From NCBI RefSeq assembly GCF_030719215.1, contig NZ_CP120983.1:5456001-5520000 (forward strand): a stretch of 64,000 nucleotides of DNA, given 5' to 3'. Below are positions 16,551 through 24,118 of the stretch, one piece after another. Made by a program: the position numbers and the translations under genes. The notes under the pieces were generated by a model. It made no database searches. It worked only from the letters and a program-made list of their open reading frames with translations, and was not told the DNA's origin. This DNA is from Streptomyces sp. Alt3 (GTDB taxonomy: Bacteria > Actinomycetota > Actinomycetes > Streptomycetales > Streptomycetaceae). Numbering within the stretch: the stretch's first letter is position 1; each line of letters begins with the position of its first letter.

Positions 16551-17783
16551 TCAGAAACCGTGCGGGCACCACGGCTGGGCGTCCGAGCCGAACGCCAGGG
16601 AGGTCTCGGCCAGCGCGCCCTCCCGCAGTTCGCGCACCGCCCCGGCCGCCGCCAGCGTCGTCAGCGACACCCCACCCAGATACGCGGCACCCAGTTCGTT
16701 CACCGACAGGGCCAGTTCGGGCCCGTCGTCCGTCCGCCGGCAGGTGGCCGTGCCCTTCGCGTCGGCGGTCAGCCGCCAACGCCCCGCGTTCCACGGGCAG
16801 AAGGCGTCCTCCACCTCCAGCACCACGTCGACCGGGGCCCGGTAGGACCGGGCCTCCAGCGCCGCGCCCAGTTCGACCAGCCGCACGTACAGCCCGTCCC
16901 GCACCCGCACCTCGCAGCGCCGGACGTCCGAGACCAGCCGGAGCAGCGCGTCGTCCACGGGCCGGCTGCCGCACTCGACCACCGAGGTCAGGTCGATCCC
17001 GAACAGGAAGCGCCACAGGGCCGCGTACGACGCGGGGTCGAGCGCCGCGAGGTCGCGCACCGCGACCGTCCCCTTGGGCACGGCGCCGTCCCAGCCGGGC
17101 CGCAGATGGAACGTGACGTACCCCGTGACCTCGCCGTCCCGCTCCGCGAGCACGCACTGGAGCGGAGAGCCCCCGCCCCGGGAGCTCTCCGGGTCGCTCA
17201 CCGGCACCCTCTCCCAGCCCGGCTGCCGCACCAGGGTGCCCGGCCGGTCCGGCGCCACGCGCGCGTACACGGCCTCGCAGGCGTCGAGCGCCTCCTGGGG
17301 GGACGACCGGCGCACCCGCACCCCGTCCGTGCCCGGCGGCAGCGCGAGGCCGACCTGGGAGCTGTCGATCCGCAGGTTCGCCTCCGCCGACGCCGCGCCG
17401 TAGCCGAACCTGCCGTAGATACCGGGCTCCGACGCCGTCAGCACCGCGAGCGGCTCACCCCACGAGCGGACGTCGTCCAGCTGGCGCCGCATCATCGACG
17501 TCAGCAGGCCCTGCCTGCGGTGCGTCGAGGCGACGCTCACCATCGTGATCCCCGCGGCCGGCACCGCCGCCCCGCCGGGCACGGTCAGCCGGAAGCTGTA
17601 CGCACCTGCCGTACCGACGCATTCGGCACCGTCCCAGAGCCCCAGCGCCCGCTGCGGTTCGGCCAGTGCGGCGTACAGCTCGCGGGACTCCGGGGAGAGG
17701 GGGACGCCGCCGAACGCCAACTCGATACAGCCGAGCCAGGAGTCCCATTCCGTGGCCGACAATGTGCGCAAATCCGTGTTCAT
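16551..17783 (-). CDS. Eis-like GNAT acetyltransferase
   Basis: A 410-residue three-domain protein of the Eis family (enhanced intracellular survival). The N-terminal GNAT domain has VASTHRRQGLLTSMMRRQL as its acetyl-CoA loop at about 85-103. A second GNAT-like domain and a sterol-carrier-like C-terminal domain follow. The chain ends in PWCPHGF, giving the terminal carboxylate that serves as general base in Eis. Family members acetylate amines of aminoglycosides or peptides; the natural substrate here is unknown. It is divergent from the phosphatase gene. Confidence 0.9.
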   Translation of the reverse strand: MNTDLRTLSATEWDSWLGCIELAFGGVPLSPESRELYAALAEPQRALGLWDGAECVGTAGAYSFRLTVPGGAAVPAAGITMVSVASTHRRQGLLTSMMRRQLDDVRSWGEPLAVLTASEPGIYGRFGYGAASAEANLRIDSSQVGLALPPGTDGVRVRRSSPQEALDACEAVYARVAPDRPGTLVRQPGWERVPVSDPESSRGGGSPLQCVLAERDGEVTGYVTFHLRPGWDGAVPKGTVAVRDLAALDPASYAALWRFLFGIDLTSVVECGSRPVDDALLRLVSDVRRCEVRVRDGLYVRLVELGAALEARSYRAPVDVVLEVEDAFCPWNAGRWRLTADAKGTATCRRTDDGPELALSVNELGAAYLGGVSLTTLAAAGAVRELREGALAETSLAFGSDAQPWCPHGF

Positions 17784-17888
17784 GAGCCCTGCTTATCAGG
17801 GGCGCGTGGCCCGGGGCGACCTGGTTTCGAACACATTGGCACCGGGTCCCCCTGCACCGGAGGCCGTCGGGTGGATAAAGTCCCGACA

Positions 17889-19034
17889 ATGGCACGTCGC
17901 AGTGGGGCAGAAACCTTCACCGCCCGGTGGCGCAGATCCGCGCACCGGGCGCGCATCGCGCTGCGCCGGTCCGGGGTCGACTACTTCCGTGGCGACGGAT
18001 CCGACTGGATAGCCCTGGCCGGACTGCTGATCATCATTCCGGTGATCACCTGCACCACGCTGCTCAACCCGGTCTGGTGCTCCCCGACCGCCCTGGCCCT
18101 GCCGATCGTGGCGGGCGGTCTCCTGCTGAGGCCGGCCAGTCTGCTGAGTCTCTACGCCACGGCCGCCGCCGCCCTGATCGTCGAGTCCATCGCCCTCGGC
18201 CCCTACGCGGACGGGCCCGCCCGGGTCACACCGGGCACCGTCCTGGTCGTCGCGGCCTGCGGATTCTTCGGACTCGTCCTCGCCCAGTTCCGTGCCAGGG
18301 TCGGGGTGCCGTGGCGACGCGGCGGCACGATGCTCTTCGACCTGCGCGAGCGGATCCGGGTCCAGAGCGCCCTGCCGCGGCTGCCCGAGGGCTGGCACCG
18401 GGAGATGGCACTGCGCCCCGCGGGCGGCCAGTCCTTCTCGGGCGACTTCGTCGTCGCCGCCCGTACCAACGGCGGGCGCACCCTGGAGGTCGTCCTCACG
18501 GACGTCTCCGGCAAGGGCATGGACGCCGGTTCCCGCGCCCTGCTCCTGTCGGGCGCCTTCGGCGGCCTCCTCGGCTCCCTCCCGCCGCACGGCTTCCTGC
18601 CCGCAGCCAACGGCTATCTGCTGCGCCAGGACTGGGACGAGGGCTTCGCCACCTCGATCCACCTCGTCCTGGACCTGGAGTCCGGCGACTACGAGATCCT
18701 CTCCGCCGGCCATCCCCCCGCGCTGCAACTCCACGCGGGCAACGGCCTGTGGGAGGAGAAGGCGGCCGAAGGCCCGCTGCTCGGCGTGTACGACGGAGCA
18801 CAGTTCGACGCCGTGAAGGGCTCGCTGGCCCCCGGGGACGTCCTGATGCTCTTCACCGACGGCCTGGTGGAGGCGTCCGACCGGGACATCGCGGAGGGCA
18901 TCGACCGGCTGACCGGCGAGGCCGACCGCTACGTCGCGACGGGCTTCGAGGGCGCGGCCTGGCATCTGATCGAGGCCTGCGCGAAGGACGTCAACGACGA
19001 CCGCGCCCTCCTGCTGCTCTCCCGTCGCGGCTGA
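17889..19034 (+). CDS. Membrane-anchored PP2C/SpoIIE-type protein phosphatase
   Basis: A 381-residue protein. A basic N-terminus is followed by about three or four membrane segments (residues 38-130) and a cytoplasmic SpoIIE/PP2C domain. Metal-binding motifs are all present: GGQSFSGDFV, TDVSGKGMDAG, SAGHPPALQ, LMLFTDGLVEA and VNDDRALLLL. Such proteins dephosphorylate anti-sigma-factor antagonists. There is no N-terminal sensor domain. ATG 17889 has TAAAGT (17876-17881) seven bases upstream, a leaderless layout; alternatively an in-frame GTG at 17871 sits seven bases after GGAGG. No anti-sigma partner lies nearby. Confidence 0.9.
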   Translation: MARRSGAETFTARWRRSAHRARIALRRSGVDYFRGDGSDWIALAGLLIIIPVITCTTLLNPVWCSPTALALPIVAGGLLLRPASLLSLYATAAAALIVESIALGPYADGPARVTPGTVLVVAACGFFGLVLAQFRARVGVPWRRGGTMLFDLRERIRVQSALPRLPEGWHREMALRPAGGQSFSGDFVVAARTNGGRTLEVVLTDVSGKGMDAGSRALLLSGAFGGLLGSLPPHGFLPAANGYLLRQDWDEGFATSIHLVLDLESGDYEILSAGHPPALQLHAGNGLWEEKAAEGPLLGVYDGAQFDAVKGSLAPGDVLMLFTDGLVEASDRDIAEGIDRLTGEADRYVATGFEGAAWHLIEACAKDVNDDRALLLLSRRG

Positions 19035-19121
19035 ACCGTACGGAAGCGGTCGAAAACGTACAGGCGTCAATTTCCGGGCCCTGCAATCACCCGAAGGTGG
19101 AGCGGAACCGCAGGGCGTCAT

Positions 19122-19154
19122 CCCGGGTGCGCGGCCAGGACCTCCGCACCCGGG
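19122..19154. terminator. Hairpin between convergent phosphatase and antiporter genes
   Basis: A 10-bp perfect stem CCCGGGTGCG / CGCACCCGGG with a 13-base loop lies 88 bases after the phosphatase stop and 12 bases beyond the antiporter stop on the other strand. It can act for the minus-strand gene and possibly for both. Confidence 0.5.
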
Positions 19155-19165
19155 TCGGCCGCCCC

Positions 19166-20344
19166 TCAGACCGGTACCGCCTCTTTCTCGGTCTCCTTGT
19201 CCCGCGTGCGCCCTCCGGGGAGGATCCGGGCGAGCCAGTGCGAGCGGCCGGCCGCCAGCGGCGACAGGACCGCGAGCAGGAGCACGTACCCGGCGATGAA
19301 CGGCGAGAGCCGCTCGTCCAGGCCCGCGCCCGCCGCCATCGTGGCGAGGATCAGGGCGAACTCACCGCGCGCCAGCAAGGTGGTGGAGACGTTCGCCGTG
19401 GCCTTCGGACCGAAGGCGTAGATCTTGGCCGTGGCCATTCCGGCGAAGACGTTCATCAGCACGGTCACCGCGACGGCGGCCAGCACCGGCCACAGCACGC
19501 TGGGCAGGTCGCCCGGGTTGATGGAGAGTCCGAAGGCGAAGAAGAAGATCGCTCCGAACGCGTCCCGCAGCGGATGGACCAGCTTCAGGATGCGGGTGCC
19601 CGAAGTGGTGCTGCCCAGCATCAGGCCGACCATGAACGCGCCGATCGCGTCGGCGACCCCGAACCACTCCGACACCCCGGCCACGAAGACGGCGACACCG
19701 AGGAAGGAGATGACGAGGAGCTCGTCGTCCTTGGTGTTCATCAGCTTGCCGACGAGTTTCGTGCCGAACCGGGCCATCAGGGCGAGCAGCAGCAGGAAGC
19801 CGAAGGCCTTGCCGCCGTCGAGCACCGCGGCCCCGAGGCTGTCCGCGCCGGACAGGATCGGCTGCAGCGCGGCGAGATAGAGGGCGAGGAAGACGTCCTC
19901 GACGACGATGATGCCGAGGATCGGCCGGGTCTCCGGGTTGCCGATCCGGCCGAGGTCGACCAGGACCTTCGTGACGATGGCCGACGACGAGATGCCGAGC
20001 ACACCGGCCAGCACCAGCGCTTCCGAGGTGCCCCAGCCCAGCGCGAAGCCGAAGCCGAGACCGGCGCCGACGTTCAGGGCGAGATAGGTGCCGCCGGCGA
20101 GCGCCATCTTGCGCCCGCCCTTCTTCAGGTCGTCCAGGTGGAACTCGAGGCCGAGGTAGAAGAGCAGCAGGACCAGGCCGAGCGCGGAGAGCATCTCCAG
20201 GTCGTGGGGGTCGTCGAGGAGGACGACCCCGGGGGTGTGCGGGCCGAGGAGTATCCCGGCGAGGATGAAGAGGGGGATGGTCGGCAGTCCGATGCGGCCG
20301 CCGACGCGGGCGAGGACGGCGGCGGCGAGGAACGCGCCCCCCAT
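19166..20344 (-). CDS. CPA2-type cation/proton antiporter
   Basis: A membrane antiporter of at least 392 residues with 12-13 segments, of the KefB/Na-H exchanger (CPA2) family. Hallmarks are IGLPTIPLFILAGILLGP, LEFHLDDLKKG and ISSSAIVTKVLVDLG; the chain ends after the last membrane segment without a TrkA-N domain. The first ATG (20344) is preceded by no ribosome-binding site and may cut the first helix short. GGAG at 20383-20380 points instead to an ATC codon at 20371, which would add nine residues beginning with the ATC-encoded start, then GHADTLIA. It is divergent from the HD-domain gene. Confidence 0.88.
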   Translation of the reverse strand: MGGAFLAAAVLARVGGRIGLPTIPLFILAGILLGPHTPGVVLLDDPHDLEMLSALGLVLLLFYLGLEFHLDDLKKGGRKMALAGGTYLALNVGAGLGFGFALGWGTSEALVLAGVLGISSSAIVTKVLVDLGRIGNPETRPILGIIVVEDVFLALYLAALQPILSGADSLGAAVLDGGKAFGFLLLLALMARFGTKLVGKLMNTKDDELLVISFLGVAVFVAGVSEWFGVADAIGAFMVGLMLGSTTSGTRILKLVHPLRDAFGAIFFFAFGLSINPGDLPSVLWPVLAAVAVTVLMNVFAGMATAKIYAFGPKATANVSTTLLARGEFALILATMAAGAGLDERLSPFIAGYVLLLAVLSPLAAGRSHWLARILPGGRTRDKETEKEAVPV

Positions 20345-20495
20345 GGCGATGAGCGTGTCTGCGTGTCCGATGAGCCTGTCTCCTTCTTTCGGTCAAGAGC
20401 GCGTCAAGGAATCGTCAGTAATTAGTTTACCGAACGATCAGGGGTGCACTCGTGGAACCGTCGGAGGAGATGACGACCGGGCGTACAGTCGGCCC

Positions 20496-20996
20496 ATGCC
20501 GACGCCGTATCTGACCCTGTCCCAGGTGGAGACGATCGCCCGCGAGGCCCATCACGGGCAGACCGACAAGGCGGGGCGCCCGTACGCCGAGCACCTGGCC
20601 GCGGTGGCCGAGGGCGTACGGATCCGGGGCGGCAGCGAGGAGCAGATCGCCGCCGCCTGGCTGCACGACGCGGTCGAGGACGGCGCGCTGTCCCGGCGGT
20701 GGCTGGAGGACGCCCCGCTGTCCGGGCGGGTAAAGGAAATGGTCCTCGCCGTCACCAAGCGGGACGGCGAGGACCTCTTCGCGTACACCGGGCGGATTCT
20801 CGCCACGCCCGGAGCGCTGCTGATCAAGGAGTCGGATCTGGCGCACAACGCGGACCCCGACCGGCTCGCGGTCCTGGAGCCGGCGACCCGTACCCGTCTG
20901 ACCGAGAAATATGCGCAGGTACGCGGCCTGCTGGGGCTCGGCGGGGGCGCCGGGCCGGTCGAACGACGGGATCAAGCCAACCCCGCCACGGGCTGA
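20496..20996 (+). CDS. HD-domain phosphohydrolase-like protein
   Basis: A 166-residue small HD-domain protein. The metal-binding residues are in AREAHHGQTDKAG, AAAWLHDAVEDG (the HD pair) and IKESDLAHNADPDR, the pattern of the stand-alone RelA/SpoT-type hydrolase domain. It may hydrolyse a nucleotide such as (p)ppGpp, but the short length and lack of other domains leave this open. ATG 20496 has TACAGT (20484-20489) exactly six bases upstream and no Shine-Dalgarno, suggesting leaderless translation. Confidence 0.85.
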   Translation: MPTPYLTLSQVETIAREAHHGQTDKAGRPYAEHLAAVAEGVRIRGGSEEQIAAAWLHDAVEDGALSRRWLEDAPLSGRVKEMVLAVTKRDGEDLFAYTGRILATPGALLIKESDLAHNADPDRLAVLEPATRTRLTEKYAQVRGLLGLGGGAGPVERRDQANPATG

Positions 20997-21009
20997 CGTG
21001 CTGAGGGAC

Positions 21010-21032
21010 CGGCCCCCGGGGAGAGGGGGCCG
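21010..21032. terminator. Hairpin between convergent HD and acyltransferase genes
   Basis: An 8-bp GC-only stem (CGGCCCCC / GGGGGCCG) with a 7-base loop lies 13 bases past each of the two converging stop codons, so it is a likely bidirectional terminator. Confidence 0.65.
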
Positions 21033-21044
21033 ATCCGGACAGGC

Positions 21045-22208
21045 TCAGCGCTCGGCGGGGGACCTGCGGAACGCCCACTTCATGTCCGGCTCGGTCGCGA
21101 AGCGCATGACGCGCCGGACCGGCGGGGTGCAGAGCAGGGTCACGGCGACGGCCGCGACCAGGGAGACGAGGACGAGCCCCACGGGGCCGGAGAGCCATTC
21201 GTTGTGCTCGAACAGGCCGTAGTAGTCAGCGGCCCTGATCAGGAAGCCGTGCAGCAGGTAGCCGCAGATGGTCCCGGCACCCAGCGCGGTGAACCACATG
21301 TGGCGGCGGGGGACCCAGGCGAGGAACGCGAACGTGAGCAGCAGCGCGCATCCGAACATGGCCAGGGTCATCACGGGCCCCGTCCACCACTGGAAGTCCA
21401 TCTCCTGCGCGCTGTTGCTGCGGTAGAACCAGCCCAGCCGCATGTGCGGCGCGGCCCAGTAGGCGAAGGCGAGGGCACCGGCGGCCAGCGGCACGGCCAG
21501 CAGCCGCACCTCGCGTCGGCGGATCAGCTGGAAGTGCTCCGGCTTCATCAGCAGACCGAGCACGAAGAACGGCAGGAGCTGGCAGACGCGCTGCAGGTCC
21601 AGGTCGTCACCGATCTCGGGGGACACCGAGGCGAGCATGGCGATCACGAGCGCTACGGGCAGCGGGTGGCGCAGGGACTGCCAGATCGGTGTGGTGACAC
21701 GCCAGATGAACAGGGCGATCAGGAACCAGGTGAGGAACAGCGGGTCGAGCAGGCTGATGGGGGCGTCGTCCACGCCGCCCGCATAGCGCTTGAAGAGCGA
21801 GTACGCCGTCTCGAAGAGCACATAGGGCACGACGACCCCGGTGACGAGACGCTTCACCTTGGCCGAGCTCATGTCGAACGAACGGGAGAAGTAGCCGGAG
21901 ACGAGGATGAACGCCGGCATGTGGAACGTGTACACGAACATGTACAGCGCTCTGGTGACCCGGCTGCCGTCCATCACCGGTTCCCAGGCGTGAGCCACGG
22001 CGACGAGCACGATCGCGAGGTACTTCACATTGTCGAAGTACGCGTCGCGGTGCTTGGCCGGAGCGGGTGCACCGGTGCGGTCCTGAGCGGTCCGTGAAGC
22101 GGCGGCGGGGGCGCGCTCGACCGTCAGCACCTGCTCACGTCTCGGCTCCGACTCCCGGCTCTCCGGGGTGATCGGGGCCCTTTGAATTTCGCTCGGAGCT
22201 TTGGACAT
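21045..22208 (-). CDS. Integral membrane acyltransferase (acyltransferase-3/YcfT-like)
   Basis: A 387-residue protein. About 55 polar residues at the N-terminus are followed by ten membrane segments. The family motif with its catalytic His is in YFDNVKYLAIVLVAVAHAWEP (about 56-76), with MFVYTFHMPAFILVSGYFSR after it. This matches the fucose-4-O-acetyltransferase-like acyltransferases that modify surface sugars or lipids. ATG 22208 is chosen because AAGGTG lies six bases before it; an in-frame GTG at 22238 lacks such a site. The acceptor is unknown. Confidence 0.85.
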   Translation of the reverse strand: MSKAPSEIQRAPITPESRESEPRREQVLTVERAPAAASRTAQDRTGAPAPAKHRDAYFDNVKYLAIVLVAVAHAWEPVMDGSRVTRALYMFVYTFHMPAFILVSGYFSRSFDMSSAKVKRLVTGVVVPYVLFETAYSLFKRYAGGVDDAPISLLDPLFLTWFLIALFIWRVTTPIWQSLRHPLPVALVIAMLASVSPEIGDDLDLQRVCQLLPFFVLGLLMKPEHFQLIRRREVRLLAVPLAAGALAFAYWAAPHMRLGWFYRSNSAQEMDFQWWTGPVMTLAMFGCALLLTFAFLAWVPRRHMWFTALGAGTICGYLLHGFLIRAADYYGLFEHNEWLSGPVGLVLVSLVAAVAVTLLCTPPVRRVMRFATEPDMKWAFRRSPAER

Positions 22209-22691
22209 CTGCTGCACCTTAGACCCGTCGATCGGCACGCGTAAAACTCGCTAGAAATACCGCGTGTTCCCGGTCATTCGAATGCGAAACCACCCATGAG
22301 TGCCCGTTACGTACTGATTCATCCACCTTAAACAGGGCATATAGGTGGCTGGTTGGCGAGAGTGAATTTCGTCGCACGAACTCCTGGCAAATCGCTGTGA
22401 ATGAAGTGTGGGGATATGGAAACGATCACATCGACCGTTATTCGAACTGCCCTGCGCACAGCGGGTGCACAGCTTTGCCGTCCGCGCCCGCGCCGCCCCC
22501 GTGACGCCACGGCGCACGCCCGGTCACGCCCGGGCGCGCGCGGGCGCGGAGGATGGCGTGATCCGGTCGTTTCCCTCCTTCACCCGGCAGCATCAGCAGG
22601 GGAGTTGGTGGCACGATGGGCGCGACGGAGGTGTGTGCCGGCCGCATGCCACCGGGCCGGCAAGGCGGACCGACCAAGGGTGTGATCAGTC
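22209..22691. other. Divergent intergenic region with an AT-richer core
   Basis: About 480 bases between the divergent acyltransferase and small membrane protein genes. The part from about 22240 to 22450 is clearly less GC-rich than the rest of the window, with runs such as CGCTAGAAATACC and CATATAGGTGG. It probably holds the acyltransferase promoter, but I could not define boxes with confidence. The part from 22450 to 22691 is GC-rich and ends in AAGGGTG, the likely ribosome-binding site of the next gene. Confidence 0.4.
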
Positions 22692-22886
22692 GTGGCCATT
22701 TCACTGTCTGTGGTGCTTCTGCTGGGGGTCGTCCTGGTGGTGCTGATCCGCGGTGGGTCGATCAAGGGCGGGCCGGCGGTCGTCGCCGTGCTGTTCGGCT
22801 TCTTCCTGGCGTCGACGGGCATGGCGCCGTCGATCAACAGATTCATGAACTCGATAGCCGACACGCTGAACCAGATCAGCTTCTGA
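22692..22886 (+). CDS. Small conserved two-segment membrane protein
   Basis: A 64-residue protein. Segment 1 (residues 3-20, SLSVVLLLGVVLVVLIRG) and segment 2 (about 27-44, GPAVVAVLFGFFLASTGMA) are joined by a GGSIKGG turn, and an amphipathic tail reads PSINRFMNSIADTLNQISF. The even spacing, good codon bias, AAGGGTG eight bases before GTG 22692, and my memory of close homologues in other streptomycetes support a real gene. The function is unknown. Confidence 0.7.
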   Translation: MAISLSVVLLLGVVLVVLIRGGSIKGGPAVVAVLFGFFLASTGMAPSINRFMNSIADTLNQISF

Positions 22887-22957
22887 GGAGTCACACGGAA
22901 GTGCCCGGCCCGGCAGGCGACCGCCCGTCGGGTCCTACGCACGGGCGAACGGCGGCG

Positions 22958-23012
22958 GAACCCCTCCGCCCCGTCGGCGCGGGCGGCCGAACCCCTCCGC
23001 CCCGTCGGCGCG
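22958..23012. repeat. Short direct repeat, 24 bp in two copies
   Basis: GAACCCCTCCGCCCCGTCGG plus CGCG occurs at 22958-22981 and again at 22989-23012, a period of 31 bases, in the GC-rich spacer before the DUF1330 gene. It is probably a local slippage duplication; no function is evident. Confidence 0.6.
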
Positions 23013-23177
23013 TTCGCGGCAGCGGGGCGGGTGCGCGGTTTGTGAGCGCCTCGAACTCGCCCGGGCCGCACCGCCGTTCCGCCTCGGGCGGACCTCCTTA
23101 CCCGCCGGGTAATCGAACCCGGGGAGCGGACCTGCCAGGCTCCGGAGCGACGCAGCCCCGCCGACCGGAAGGACGCC

Positions 23178-23525
23178 ATGCCCGCCTACGCCATAGCCCA
23201 CCTGCAGGACGCCGCCCCGCACCCGGAGATCGCCGAGTACGTCGAGCGGCTACCCGCCACCTTCGAGACGTACGGCGGCAGCTTCCTGGTGCACTTCATG
23301 CCGCACGAGGTGAAGGAGGGTGCCTGGCCGGGAAGTGTCGTGGTGCTCGGCTTCCCCGGGATCGCCGAGGCGCGGGCCTGGTGGGACTCTCCCGAGTACC
23401 AGGAGATCGCGCCGTTGCGCTCTCGGCACATCGAGGGCGACATCATCCTGGTCGAGGGCGTCCCCGACGGCTACGACCCGGCCGCCTCCGCCAGGGCGGT
23501 GCGGGACGCGCTGCCTCACGCGTAG
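23178..23525 (+). CDS. DUF1330-family protein
   Basis: A 115-residue single-domain protein of the dimeric alpha/beta-barrel type. Features of DUF1330 are the N-terminal MPAYAIAHLQDA strand, GGSFLVHF, the VVVLGFPGIAEARAWWDSPEYQ segment and a final IILVEGVP strand. GGAAGGA precedes the ATG by four bases. The family has no settled function. It is a single-gene unit followed by a very strong hairpin. Confidence 0.88.
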   Translation: MPAYAIAHLQDAAPHPEIAEYVERLPATFETYGGSFLVHFMPHEVKEGAWPGSVVVLGFPGIAEARAWWDSPEYQEIAPLRSRHIEGDIILVEGVPDGYDPAASARAVRDALPHA

Positions 23526-23593
23526 CGGCCGGCGCCGAGCCGCAGGCCCTCGCCCGTGACCTGTGCCACACGTGCGAAGTGCCACGCGAAACA

Positions 23594-23635
23594 CCCAGGG
23601 CCGGGCGGAGGAAAAATCCTCCGCCCGGCCCTGGG
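23594..23635. terminator. Strong hairpin between the DUF1330 gene and tRNA-Gly
   Basis: A 19-bp perfect stem (starting CCCAGGGCCGGG) closed by an AAAA loop. It lies five bases beyond the CCA end of the minus-strand tRNA-Gly and 68 bases after the DUF1330 stop, so it most likely ends the tRNA transcript and also blocks transcription coming from the other side. Confidence 0.85.
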
Positions 23636-23639
23636 CCGT

Positions 23640-23713
23640 TGGAGCGGGCGACGGGAATCGAACCCGCGTAGCTAGTTTGGAAGACTAGGGCTCTACCATT
23701 GAGCTACGCCCGC
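23640..23713 (-). tRNA. tRNA-Gly (anticodon TCC)
   Basis: On the minus strand the acceptor arm GCGGGCG (from 23713) pairs with CGCCCGC, followed by discriminator T and an encoded CCA (23642-23640). The anticodon stem CTAGT/ACTAG encloses CTTCCAA, giving TCC. The T arm has GGGTTCGATTCCC. All arms are intact. Confidence 0.97.
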
Positions 23714-23891
23714 AGACACCGCGTCACCGGACCGGAAAGGCCCGGCGGAACTCGGTACGCACAGCATCGTAGCGGGTCGGGGATGGTGTCCGCACACCCG
23801 TATCGGCGTGCCCCCGTGACGGGCTCGGTGACGGCCCGTGCAAAGCGGCCGACGCAGCGCTCGTCGGCATGTACCCTACGTGTCGCACCGA

Positions 23892-23968
23892 CGGGGTGTG
23901 GCGCAGCTTGGTAGCGCGTCCGCTTTGGGAGCGGAAGGTCGTCGGTTCGAATCCGGCCACCCCGACCA
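23892..23968 (+). tRNA. tRNA-Pro (anticodon TGG)
   Basis: The acceptor arm CGGGGTG pairs with CACCCCG, followed by A and an encoded CCA. The anticodon stem TCCGC/GCGGA encloses TTTGGGA, giving TGG. The T loop is TTCGAAT. The D arm GCGCAGCTTGGTAGCGC is normal. The gene lies 150 bases upstream of tig on the same strand. Confidence 0.97.
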
Positions 23969-24118
23969 CCAGCAAGATCGCATTGTGGGAGTCCTCCACC
24001 TTGCCGTTACTATGCAAATTGCGTGCCCGTGTGTCTGATGTACCGGGCTCGATCCGCGAAGCCGCCTCTCGGCGGCCCAGCAGAACCCCAAGAAGTCAGC
24101 CACCAAGGAGACCGAACC

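Noticed and set aside
22400..22520. Several small overlapping frames upstream of the 64-residue protein
   Set aside because: They overlap each other in different frames, lack ribosome-binding sites and have Arg/Pro/Ala-rich random composition.
24061..24076. Hairpin before tig as a riboswitch
   Set aside because: Only a 6-bp stem with a 4-base loop is visible; nothing resembles a known aptamer. It may end the tRNA-Pro transcript.
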